Shown: positions 1-5,048 of the stretch, one piece after another
Layout of the letters: each line of letters starts with the position of its first letter
Position numbering within the stretch: the first letter of the stretch is position 1
DNA from: Ferrimicrobium sp.
GTDB lineage: Bacteria > Actinomycetota > Acidimicrobiia > Acidimicrobiales > Acidimicrobiaceae
NCBI GenBank assembly: GCA_027365375.1
Contig: DAHXNM010000258.1
Location: 1 to 5,048, forward strand
Length of the DNA stretch: 5,048 nucleotides
Direction of reading: 5' to 3'
Notes under the pieces: model-generated
Seen by the model: only the letters and a program-made list of their open reading frames with translations
Database searches by the model: none
What the model was told of the DNA's origin: nothing
Made by a program: the position numbers and the translations under genes

Positions 1-603
1 ATAGGCGTTGGAGTTGATGTATCGCTGATCATGAATGTCAATCACACACTCGATAGCAGCCGAAAACAGCGGCGACCGACTGCGGGCAGCTTCGCCTTCG
101 AGAAGATCGTAGTGCAACTCGCCTCCAGCGGTTCGAATCAGTTCAAACTCGCCCAGCAAGCCGTTGGCCTCATTGCGGTCACGAAATCCAGCGAGGATAG
201 GTGCAACAACCGTCGGCTCGTCCACGGTCGCCCCAAGTTCGTCATAGGCTGCCAGTGCACGGTCATTCAAAAGTGCGAGCTTGACCATCATCTCGCTAAA
301 GGCTCGCGACGTACACTGGCTTGCAAATAAAACAAGAAACTTCCAGAGTTCGGGATCGAGCCTAAGTGGGACATAGAGAGGTGAATCCGGGCGCAGCAGT
401 GAGGCAAGGCCACTGGTGACCAACGAGGGTTCATTGAGTGGAATAGCAAGCGCTGGTGACAACCAGCCTGCATTCCCCCAGCTCGAACCGGCTGCCACAT
501 CAGCACCGCGATCGATGATGGTAACTTCATAGCCACGCTCCTGCAGATGCCACCCACAGGCAAGGCCGACCATTCCAGCCCCAATGACCGCAGCACGTTT
601 CAC
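1..603 (-). CDS. FAD-dependent oxidoreductase, D-amino acid dehydrogenase (DadA)-like, 3' part missing
   Basis: This is the first 201 codons of a flavoprotein of the DAO superfamily; the rest lies beyond the left edge. The start is a GTG at 603, chosen because an AGGAGG (613-618) lies 9 nt upstream and the Rossmann fold begins at once: residues 4-13 read AAVIGAGMVG (GxGxxG, FAD ADP-binding), followed by an acidic end to strand 2 (TIIDRG, 28-33). Residues 40-52 (SSWGNAGWLSPAL) match the segment 'AANAGQISPG' that follows the FAD motif in DadA proteins. The stretch around 78-121 (LYVPLRLDPELWKFL, then helices) also resembles the DadA substrate domain. DadA enzymes oxidise D-amino acids to 2-oxo acids and pass electrons to the respiratory chain. 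The substrate here is not determinable; sarcosine or glycine oxidase-like relatives share the fold. It is transcribed divergently from the quinone oxidoreductase gene. Family is well supported, exact activity is not. Confidence 0.82.
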   Translation of the reverse strand, partial: MKRAAVIGAGMVGLACGWHLQERGYEVTIIDRGADVAAGSSWGNAGWLSPALAIPLNEPSLVTSGLASLLRPDSPLYVPLRLDPELWKFLVLFASQCTSRAFSEMMVKLALLNDRALAAYDELGATVDEPTVVAPILAGFRDRNEANGLLGEFELIRTAGGELHYDLLEGEAARSRSPLFSAAIECVIDIHDQRYINSNAY

Positions 604-697
604 GCTTACCCCCCTCCTAAGACTAAGCTATCACTCAGAACACGCCAAACCGACGACTGCCGCCAATATGGGGCATGCAAAAAGAACGGAGACCAGC
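604..697. promoter_or_regulatory. Divergent intergenic region between DadA-like gene and qor
   Basis: The start codons of two divergent genes are 94 bp apart, so both promoters and any shared operator must lie here or reach into the coding regions. I see ribosome binding sites on both sides (AGGAGG for the minus gene, GGAGA at 688-692 for the plus gene) but no convincing -35/-10 pair and no strong inverted repeat. The regulatory role is inferred from gene arrangement only. Confidence 0.45.
613..618 (-). promoter_or_regulatory. Shine-Dalgarno AGGAGG of the DadA-like gene
   Basis: The minus strand reads AGGAGG with a 9-nt spacer to the GTG at 603. It fixes this non-ATG start over an internal ATG at codon 11, which would cut through the FAD-binding glycine motif. 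Confidence 0.75.
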
Positions 698-1654
698 ATG
701 AAGGCTGTAGTGGTGGAGTCCCACGGAGGACCTGAACATCTTCTTCTCAAAGAGCTGCCGGATCAAAGCCCGAAGCCACATGAGATCAAGCTACGGATGC
801 GCGCCGCCGGCGTGAACTTCATCGACATCTACCATCGCGAGGGCGTCTACCCACTTGCCTTGCCCACTGGGATCGGCAACGAAGGCGCCGGAGAGGTGAT
901 CGAGATTGGCGAAGGGGTCACCGAGTTCAGCGTCGGCGACCGCGTCGCCTACACCGGGGTGCTCGGAAGTTTCGCTGAGCACGCCATAATTCCCGCTCTT
1001 CGAGCGGTGAAGTTGCCTAACGAAATCTCCTACGACCAGGCTGCAGCAGCAATGCTACAGGGAATGACCGCCCAGTTCCTCACCGACAGTTGCTTCCAGT
1101 TAAAGGAGGGACAACTCGCCGTCGTTCACGCAGCCGCGGGTGGTGTAGGTTCACTCTTGACACAGCTAGCTGCCCACAAGCACCACGCTACCGTAGTAGC
1201 AACCACCTCCACCCCCGAAAAGGCAGCGCTAGCCACCGAGCACGGTGCGACGCATTCTGTTGACTACGAACACTTTGGAGAACTTGTCCATGACCTCGGT
1301 GGAGCTGAAGTGGTCTATGACGGCATTGGCCAAGCGACCTTCGAAGACAGCTTGGCCTCGCTCAAACCTCGTGGCATGCTCGTACTCTATGGAGCAGCCA
1401 GTGGGCAGGTCCCACCATTTGATCTTCAACGACTCAACCAGGCGGGGTCGGTGTACGTGACTCGTCCTTCGCTGGTCCACTACATCGCTACACGCGAGGA
1501 ACTCCTCTCCCGAGCAACAGCGCTATTCGCCGATATCGCATCGGGACTATTGACCATCGAGATCGGCGGTCGGTACCCACTTGATGCCGTTGGTCAAGCA
1601 CAACAAGATCTTGCCAGTCGCAGAACTACGGGCAAGTTGATCATCACCATCTAG
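698..1654 (+). CDS. qor: NADPH:quinone oxidoreductase, zinc-independent MDR family
   Basis: A 318-residue protein, close to the usual 320-330 of bacterial Qor/zeta-crystallin proteins. These cytosolic enzymes use NADPH to reduce quinones or other alpha,beta-unsaturated carbonyls. Seen in order: GroES-like N-terminal domain with VNFIDIYHREGVYP (39-52) and GNEGAGEV (60-67); QGMTAQFL (121-128), matching the conserved QGxTA; the nucleotide-binding AAAGGVG (145-151), the AxxGxxG form of the Rossmann loop; VYDGIG (206-211); RPSLVHYI (256-263); and the C-terminal RRTTGKLII (308-316). The cysteine/histidine zinc ligands of alcohol dehydrogenases are absent, as expected for the zinc-free branch. The start at 698 is preferred over an upstream in-frame ATG at 584 because the protein begins like Qor (MKAVVVESHGGPE), GGAGA (688-692) precedes it, and the longer reading would overlap the divergent gene. 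It converges on the clpS-DUF2017 pair. Natural substrate unknown. Confidence 0.92.
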   Translation: MKAVVVESHGGPEHLLLKELPDQSPKPHEIKLRMRAAGVNFIDIYHREGVYPLALPTGIGNEGAGEVIEIGEGVTEFSVGDRVAYTGVLGSFAEHAIIPALRAVKLPNEISYDQAAAAMLQGMTAQFLTDSCFQLKEGQLAVVHAAAGGVGSLLTQLAAHKHHATVVATTSTPEKAALATEHGATHSVDYEHFGELVHDLGGAEVVYDGIGQATFEDSLASLKPRGMLVLYGAASGQVPPFDLQRLNQAGSVYVTRPSLVHYIATREELLSRATALFADIASGLLTIEIGGRYPLDAVGQAQQDLASRRTTGKLIITI

Positions 1655-1690
1655 CCAGCAGGTCTCCGGTTGTGAGATCGCAGGCTACTC

Positions 1691-1791
1691 GTGCTCAACC
1701 CACTGGGCACATGTCGTGTGCTCCATGAACAGGGCACATGTCGTGTGCTCCATGAACAGGGCACATGTCGTGTGCTCCATGAACAGGGCAC
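1691..1791. repeat. 27-bp tandem repeat forming consecutive hairpins
   Basis: Three identical, gapless copies of a 27-bp unit lie at 1705-1731, 1732-1758 and 1759-1785; each starts GGGCACATGTCGTGTGCTCC and ends ATGAACA. A fourth partial copy (GGGCAC) follows at 1786-1791. Seen differently, a 20-nt element GTGCTC-N8-GGGCAC recurs exactly every 27 bp at 1691, 1718, 1745 and 1772; the first has a different 8-nt loop. In plus-strand RNA each unit can form an 8-bp stem (GGGCACAT/GTGTGCTC, triloop GTC, two G-U pairs), or the right arm can pair with the next unit's GGGCAC. The wobble pairs become mismatches in the minus-strand RNA. The repeat lies in the 3' region of qor, between convergent genes. 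No T-run follows, so a classical terminator is not supported. Possible roles are a 3' RNA structure, a protein-binding array, or the remnant of a transposon end. Confidence 0.95.
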
Positions 1792-1798
1792 CGCGAGC

Positions 1799-1817
1799 CT
1801 ATCAGAACGATAGTTCT
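1799..1817. repeat. Two overlapping short inverted repeats
   Basis: AGAAC-GATA-GTTCT (1804-1817) is a perfect 5-bp inverted repeat. It overlaps a second one, CTATC-AGAAC-GATAG (1799-1813), so the two are mutually exclusive as hairpins. They lie just beyond the stop codon of the minus-strand series and could help end either convergent transcript. The stems are short and no T-run follows, so function is uncertain. Confidence 0.4.
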
Positions 1818-1831
1818 AGCGGGCGAGCAGC

Positions 1832-2272
1832 TTACTCTAGATCAGCTGACAGCGCCTCAAGAAGCGAACTAAGCAGGTAACCCAGGAAGCTGTAGAGGTC
1901 CTCTGCGAACTTGGGAGTAATCTTTGCCTCGTTCATCGAGGTTTGCGCCTCCGAAAGTACGAGGCGACAGTAGTTCAGTAGCGTAGCAAGCTCATCAGAC
2001 TCCCGCAGGCTCAGTTGTTCCTCGTCAAGCATTCCTTCGCCCATCCGGAGCCGGGTAACGATATCACCTATACCGCTCTCTCCACCCTTCACGGCCTCCT
2101 CCGCCTCAAGGAGCGGATCGTCGTAGACCGGCGGCGAGAGTCGCCACGCCTCCTGACCGCCCGAGGCGGCTATCTGCGCAACCAACAGCATCGACTGTTT
2201 GGTAACGTCTCTCTGCTGTGCGGGCAAGGAGAGTACTATCGACTCGCCGTCACGCGAAAACGGCTCCTTCAT
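1832..2272 (-). CDS. DUF2017 family protein, ClpS neighbour
   Basis: A 146-residue, mostly helical, soluble protein. I assign it to DUF2017 from the motif RLSPPVYDDPLLEAE (44-58), which matches the 'LxPpaYpDdpeae' core I know from this family, followed by LLNYCRLVLSE (98-108), the conserved helix near the C-terminus. Function is not known. In actinobacteria the gene commonly follows clpS, which suggests a role tied to the ClpS/Clp proteolytic system, but that is inference from neighbourhood. The start ATG (2272) overlaps the clpS TGA in an ATGA junction, with a purine-rich GGAAGAG just upstream inside clpS, so translational coupling is likely. It is the last gene of the minus-strand series; the stop TAA lies 41 bp from the tandem repeat. 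No membrane segment or signal peptide is visible. Confidence 0.82.
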   Translation of the reverse strand: MKEPFSRDGESIVLSLPAQQRDVTKQSMLLVAQIAASGGQEAWRLSPPVYDDPLLEAEEAVKGGESGIGDIVTRLRMGEGMLDEEQLSLRESDELATLLNYCRLVLSEAQTSMNEAKITPKFAEDLYSFLGYLLSSLLEALSADLE

Positions 2273-2556
2273 GCTCTTCCTACCGTCGCCCAGAGACCGT
2301 AGCGATGAAGGCTCGCCACATTGTTCTCCATGTCCTCGCGTGCACCTGCGGCAACAATCGCCTTGCCATCGCGATGCACCTGCATAGTCAGTTCAGTAGC
2401 CTTTACTTTTGAAAACGCGAACAGCATCTGCAGTACATAGATCACATAAGGGATCAGATTCACCGGGTCATCCCAGAGGATCGTTACCCAACTCTCCTCA
2501 GCGAGCGTCTCTTCCTGCTTCTCCTCAGTCGGTGAGAGTAATGGTGCTGTAGACAA
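2269..2556 (-). CDS. clpS: ATP-dependent Clp protease adaptor protein ClpS
   Basis: A 95-residue cytosolic adaptor that binds proteins with destabilising N-terminal residues and delivers them to the Clp AAA+ unfoldase (ClpC in actinobacteria) for degradation by ClpP. A flexible acidic tail (1-21) precedes the folded domain: WVTILWDDPVNL (23-34) corresponds to the E. coli 'VILVNDDYTPM' loop, and QVHRDGKAIV (59-68) carries the conserved pocket histidine (His61). MENNVASLHRYGLWAT (76-91) is the C-terminal helix and strand. The two pocket aspartates (29, 30) are kept; the E. coli Asn34 position is Trp28, as in actinobacterial ClpS proteins I recall. The start is TTG at 2556, supported by GGAGGAGGA (2567-2575) 10 nt upstream; no in-frame ATG or GTG exists between it and the folded domain. 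The gene lies 38 bp after ctaA and overlaps the DUF2017 gene by 4 bp. Confidence 0.93.
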   Translation of the reverse strand: MSTAPLLSPTEEKQEETLAEESWVTILWDDPVNLIPYVIYVLQMLFAFSKVKATELTMQVHRDGKAIVAAGAREDMENNVASLHRYGLWATVGRA

Positions 2557-2566
2557 TCGAACGCAA

Positions 2567-2575
2567 TCCTCCTCC
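2567..2575 (-). promoter_or_regulatory. Strong Shine-Dalgarno for the TTG start of clpS
   Basis: The minus strand reads GGAGGAGGA, with 10 nt to the TTG at 2556. It is preceded by a run of six Gs. This site is the main reason to accept a rare TTG start, and it pairs a near-maximal ribosome site with a weak start codon. Confidence 0.7.
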
Positions 2576-2594
2576 CCCCAATTCTAACGGGGCA

Positions 2595-3566
2595 TTACGA
2601 GGCGTAGGATGGACCAGAGAGCGAGCCCTCTTTCGACTCCGCGACAGCGACTTCGCCACGGGCCTCGCGAGATACATGAAAGAGAGAAAGATAGTACCAG
2701 GTCATCGCAATCCAGGTGAGTGTAGCTCCAGCGATGTGTAGACCTATCAGCACCGCTGGTAGACCGGAGAAGTAGGTGGTATAACCGATAATCGCCTGAA
2801 TCGCCCCCATCCAGAGCAACATCCGCGCCCGACGCTGAACGACCTCTGGGGCACGAGCCTGATGAAGCAGGAAAAGATTCGCGAGAATCAGGGCAACGAG
2901 CACAATAGCGAAGTCGGCATGCAGATAGGCGACCTGGCGAAGGTTGAAGGGTAGCCGCGATGAGATCGGAGAGCCTGAATAAGGTCCAGTGCCAGCAACG
3001 GCGGTACCGACGACAATCACAGCACCGAGATTCAAAAACATCAGCCGTCCGAGCCAAACAGTCTCCTTACCCACCACCGGTCGAGCTTTACCTTCCGCGG
3101 AGATTGCGTGTTTGTAGAGCACCAGCGAGTTCCAGAGCACCACGATCGCCAACACGAAGTGGGCCATCACAAACGGAGGAGCAAGCTTCTCGAGCACTGT
3201 GATTCCACCGAGGACGCTCTCGGCGACGACCTCCGCGAACAGTCCCAGAGAAAGCAGCATGATATCCCGGCGAAACGGCTTGCGAAAGAAGGCAAAAACC
3301 GCGGTAACGCTCATGCCGAGAGCCGCAAAAAAGGTGACGACCCGATTGACAAACTCGATCATCGGGTGGTAGCTAAACGATGATGTGAAGTGACCAGTGG
3401 TGCAGTTGGGCCACGTCGGGCACCCTAGCCCCGATTGTGTCAAGCGGACAATACCACCAGTGACTATAATCACGGCACAAAAGATCAGCGTTGCGTACGA
3501 TATCCGACGGAACAGAGCCGGGGATACGTTCCACAACCGCTGCAGGCGTCGCAGGCTTTGCATCAT
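2595..3566 (-). CDS. ctaA: Heme A synthase, CtaA/COX15 family
   Basis: A 323-residue integral membrane protein with about eight hydrophobic segments (roughly 24-42, 71-95, 101-120, 131-151, 172-193, 214-235, 248-267, 272-293). It oxidises heme O to heme A, the cofactor of aa3-type cytochrome c oxidase. Hallmarks seen: VRLTQSGLGCPTWPNC (40-55) with the first-loop cysteine pair C49/C55; IEFVNRV (70-76) with the conserved acid E71; VLGGITVL (118-125); and histidines H136 (VMAHFVLA), H216 (YLHADFA) and H277 (GLHIAGA), which align with heme-ligand histidines of Bacillus CtaA. The first ligand position is Asn74 instead of His, and the second-half loop has GTGPYSG without cysteines; I recall both from other actinobacterial CtaA proteins. 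The start is either ATG 3566 or the adjacent ATG 3563, the second being better spaced (7 nt) from a weak AGGT. It lies 64 bp after the exporter permease. Confidence 0.94.
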   Translation of the reverse strand: MMQSLRRLQRLWNVSPALFRRISYATLIFCAVIIVTGGIVRLTQSGLGCPTWPNCTTGHFTSSFSYHPMIEFVNRVVTFFAALGMSVTAVFAFFRKPFRRDIMLLSLGLFAEVVAESVLGGITVLEKLAPPFVMAHFVLAIVVLWNSLVLYKHAISAEGKARPVVGKETVWLGRLMFLNLGAVIVVGTAVAGTGPYSGSPISSRLPFNLRQVAYLHADFAIVLVALILANLFLLHQARAPEVVQRRARMLLWMGAIQAIIGYTTYFSGLPAVLIGLHIAGATLTWIAMTWYYLSLFHVSREARGEVAVAESKEGSLSGPSYAS

Positions 3567-3585
3567 TACTACCTAATGCTACCTG

Positions 3586-3598
3586 AGCGTTCAACGCT
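3586..3598. repeat. Palindrome upstream of ctaA
   Basis: AGCGT-TCA-ACGCT is a 13-bp inverted repeat, with 6-bp arms around one central base if read as a DNA palindrome. It lies 20 bp upstream of the ctaA start, in the 64-bp gap after the permease gene. It could be an operator or a small hairpin at the processing or attenuation point between exporter and ctaA. No T-run follows on either strand, so it is not a clear terminator. Confidence 0.4.
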
Positions 3599-3630
3599 TC
3601 GCGCAATCTTCGACGCTAAGAAATGGTTGC

Positions 3631-4362
3631 TCAACTCCAGCGAAAGAAGCGGACCGCAAGCAATGGTGCGCCAACTCCCCATATCACCAGGTTAACTATC
3701 GCCCAAGCCGGCACAGGGCCTGACATCGCCAGACCATGCAAGATTAGTTCAGACGCGCCGGCAGCAGGAAGAAGTTTGGCGATCAGCTCCAAAAAGCCAG
3801 GGAGGCTGGTCAACGGAACTGCCATAGACCCCAAACCCAGCAGCACGAGCCACAGAAGTGTCGAGAGTCCGAGTACAAGTTCGGCCTTTAGTGTCCCCCC
3901 GATCAGGAGTCCGAGGCCGGTGAACGCCGAGGTGGCGAGCACCCAGCCAAGGATGAACAGCAGAGGATTGCCCTCTGGATGATAACCCATCAATAGACCG
4001 ATCACCACCAACACGATGAGTTGGATGAGTTCGAGCACTACAACCTGGGCAAGCTTGGCGATGATTATTCCGCGACGACCAAGGGGAGTGACTCCCAGTC
4101 GCTTCAAAACCCCATAGTTACGGTCAAAGGCAACCGTGATCGACTGCGAGACCATCCCTGAGGCCATGATCCCAAAGGCGATCGCGCCAGCGAGGATAAA
4201 GTTCACCCTACTTGGGACTCCAGATGGCAACGGGAGGAACTTGACCGACCCAAAGACCAGGAGTCCTAGCACTGGGATCACGAGCGTCAATAGGGCCGCC
4301 TCTCCCTGTTGCAGTGTCATCTTGACCTCAGATGAGGCCTGAGCAAGCACCGGTCTAGCCAT
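3631..4362 (-). CDS. ABC-2 type transporter permease
   Basis: A 243-residue membrane protein, the transmembrane half of an ABC exporter with the ATPase encoded just upstream. About six hydrophobic segments are visible (roughly 22-40, 54-75, 104-126, 133-154, 161-183, 217-238). Between the second and third lies FDRNYGVLKRLGVTPL (79-94), matching the cytoplasmic 'ERexGTLkrLrvTPl' coupling segment typical of ABC-2 permeases. The start is ATG 4362: an AAGGAGGA (4368-4375) lies 5 nt upstream, and the start overlaps the ATPase stop by 8 bp. A longer in-frame reading back to 4536 would add 58 Arg/Ser-rich residues lying out of frame inside the ATPase gene and is not credible. The substrate is unknown. 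A role linked to heme or cytochrome oxidase biogenesis is suggested only by the neighbouring ctaA; the mycobacterial counterpart beside ctaA is annotated merely as an antibiotic-type exporter. Confidence 0.9.
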   Translation of the reverse strand: MARPVLAQASSEVKMTLQQGEAALLTLVIPVLGLLVFGSVKFLPLPSGVPSRVNFILAGAIAFGIMASGMVSQSITVAFDRNYGVLKRLGVTPLGRRGIIIAKLAQVVVLELIQLIVLVVIGLLMGYHPEGNPLLFILGWVLATSAFTGLGLLIGGTLKAELVLGLSTLLWLVLLGLGSMAVPLTSLPGFLELIAKLLPAAGASELILHGLAMSGPVPAWAIVNLVIWGVGAPLLAVRFFRWS

Positions 4363-5048
4363 TAGCGTCCTCCTTTGATGTTGGGTCTGAATGATCTTTC
4401 GGTGTGATCGGCGGACTCTCAGCGGAGGAATCCTTGCCGCCAATCGCAGCCGACTGTCTAGGTTGCGATGAGCCGATAAGCGAGAGGTAGATCTCCTCGA
4501 GCGAGGGGCTGACGGTAGCGACGTCCTGTGCCTCAATACCCAGCTCAGCTAGTGTTTGTAGTAGCTGCCCGAGAAGCTCGGTCGTCGGTTCGGCCTCAAC
4601 TCGATAGCGGTCGGCGCTAACGCTACGCACCGAGGTGCCAAGTCGAGAGCCAAGGGCTCCACAATCTACATCACCCAGAGTGCTGAACTCAACCCCCTCA
4701 CCACCGTAGGCCTGCCTAAGCTCGGAGGGGCTACCGTGTGCGCGCTCCTTGCCCCGATCGACGATGAGGACTCGATCGACGATTCGATCGATCTCTTCGA
4801 GTTCGTGCCCGGTCATCAGAATCGCCACTGAATCCGCGCGAAGATCGGCTATAAGCTCCCGGATCGCCGCCTTGCCCTCCGGGTCCACCCCTGCCGTCGG
4901 TTCGTCCAGCAGCAACAAGCGAGGAGAACCGATTAGAGCGAGGGCGAGCGATAGCCGCTGCTTCTCACCCCCCGAGAGCCGTCGATACGGGGTCGGAAGA
5001 ACCGAGCTGAGGCTTAGCCTCTCAGTGAGCTCTGAGATCGATCGGGGA
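4355..5048 (-). CDS. ABC transporter ATP-binding protein, 5' part missing
   Basis: This is the C-terminal 230 residues of the nucleotide-binding subunit; the Walker A half is beyond the right edge. The fragment shows the ABC signature LSGGEKQR (24-31 of the visible part), Walker B LLLLDEP (44-50), D-loop AGVDP (52-56) and the switch histidine in TGHELEE (79-85), in the correct order and spacing. It should therefore be an active ATPase that powers the ABC-2 permease encoded immediately downstream (8-bp overlap). After the nucleotide-binding domain comes a small regulatory-type domain (about 110-180) with PSLEEIYLSLIG (169-180), the 'SLEEvFl' ending of drug-exporter (DrrA/CcmA-like) ATPases. 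A polar, probably disordered tail of about 50 residues rich in Ser, Pro, Asp and Lys follows. The transported substrate cannot be told from the sequence. The gene heads the visible minus-strand series. Confidence 0.95.
   Translation of the reverse strand, partial: PRSISELTERLSLSSVLPTPYRRLSGGEKQRLSLALALIGSPRLLLLDEPTAGVDPEGKAAIRELIADLRADSVAILMTGHELEEIDRIVDRVLIVDRGKERAHGSPSELRQAYGGEGVEFSTLGDVDCGALGSRLGTSVRSVSADRYRVEAEPTTELLGQLLQTLAELGIEAQDVATVSPSLEEIYLSLIGSSQPRQSAAIGGKDSSAESPPITPKDHSDPTSKEDANG
4368..4375 (-). promoter_or_regulatory. Shine-Dalgarno deciding the permease start
   Basis: The minus strand reads AAGGAGGA, 5 nt before the ATG at 4362 and inside the end of the ATPase gene. It supports the short form of the permease and indicates translation directly coupled to the ATPase. 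Confidence 0.75.

Noticed and set aside
584..697. Upstream in-frame extension of qor (38 extra codons from ATG 584)
   Set aside because: It overlaps the divergent flavoprotein gene start, lacks the family's usual N-terminus, and the ATG at 698 has its own ribosome site and a perfect Qor-like beginning.
1705..1785. CRISPR-like array
   Set aside because: Copies are directly adjacent with no unique spacers, and no cas gene is nearby.
1691..1813. Small repetitive ORF from GTG 1691 encoding a 9-residue repeat
   Set aside because: The 27-bp unit is a multiple of three and is free of stops in five of six frames, so an open frame is expected by chance. There is no good ribosome site and no known protein family.
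1655..1831. Classical rho-independent terminator between the convergent genes
   Set aside because: Hairpins exist but none is followed by a run of T on either strand, so a terminator call is not supported.
2584..3057. 157-codon open frame on the minus strand inside ctaA
   Set aside because: It is a shadow frame of ctaA with Arg/Ser/Cys-rich composition and no recognisable domain; ctaA is a clear match in the other frame.
4363..4536. N-terminal extension of the permease
   Set aside because: The 58 residues are Arg/Ser-rich, read out of frame within the ATPase gene, and a strong ribosome site precedes the ATG at 4362.

Overview
The window looks like chromosomal DNA of an actinobacterium. Moderate GC, a ClpS of the 'WDDPVNL' type paired with a DUF2017 protein, and a CtaA of the actinobacterial type next to an ABC exporter all point that way. 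A moderate-GC lineage such as the acidophilic Acidimicrobiia is a reasonable guess, but this is inference from gene content and not a phylogenetic result.

Layout. Positions 1-603 (minus) hold the N-terminal 201 codons of a DadA-like FAD-dependent oxidoreductase that runs off the left edge. It is divergent from a complete quinone oxidoreductase (qor-type MDR protein, 698-1654, plus), with 94 bp between the two start codons. A 177-bp convergent intergenic region (1655-1831) follows. It contains a perfect 27-bp tandem repeat (three copies plus flanking half-copies) that forms hairpins, and then a small overlapping palindrome. From 5048 down to 1832 all genes lie on the minus strand in one tightly packed series: ABC exporter ATPase (partial, off the right edge), ABC-2 permease, heme A synthase ctaA, clpS, and a DUF2017 protein. 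The ATPase and permease overlap by 8 bp and clpS and DUF2017 overlap by 4 bp. The gaps between permease and ctaA (64 bp) and between ctaA and clpS (38 bp) show no obvious terminator, so one polycistronic unit is plausible.

How the genes fit together. An ABC-2 exporter next to ctaA is a known actinobacterial arrangement; from memory, the Mycobacterium tuberculosis qor/ctaA/ABC block is comparable. CtaA converts heme O to heme A for aa3-type cytochrome oxidase. ClpS is the N-degron adaptor of the Clp protease, and DUF2017 is its usual actinobacterial neighbour of unknown function. The unusual aspects are that the clpS-DUF2017 pair sits between ctaA and qor, and that the qor 3' side carries the structured tandem repeat. 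I see no CRISPR array, RNA gene, complete mobile element or clearly novel multi-gene system. No gene-free stretch exceeds 300 bases.
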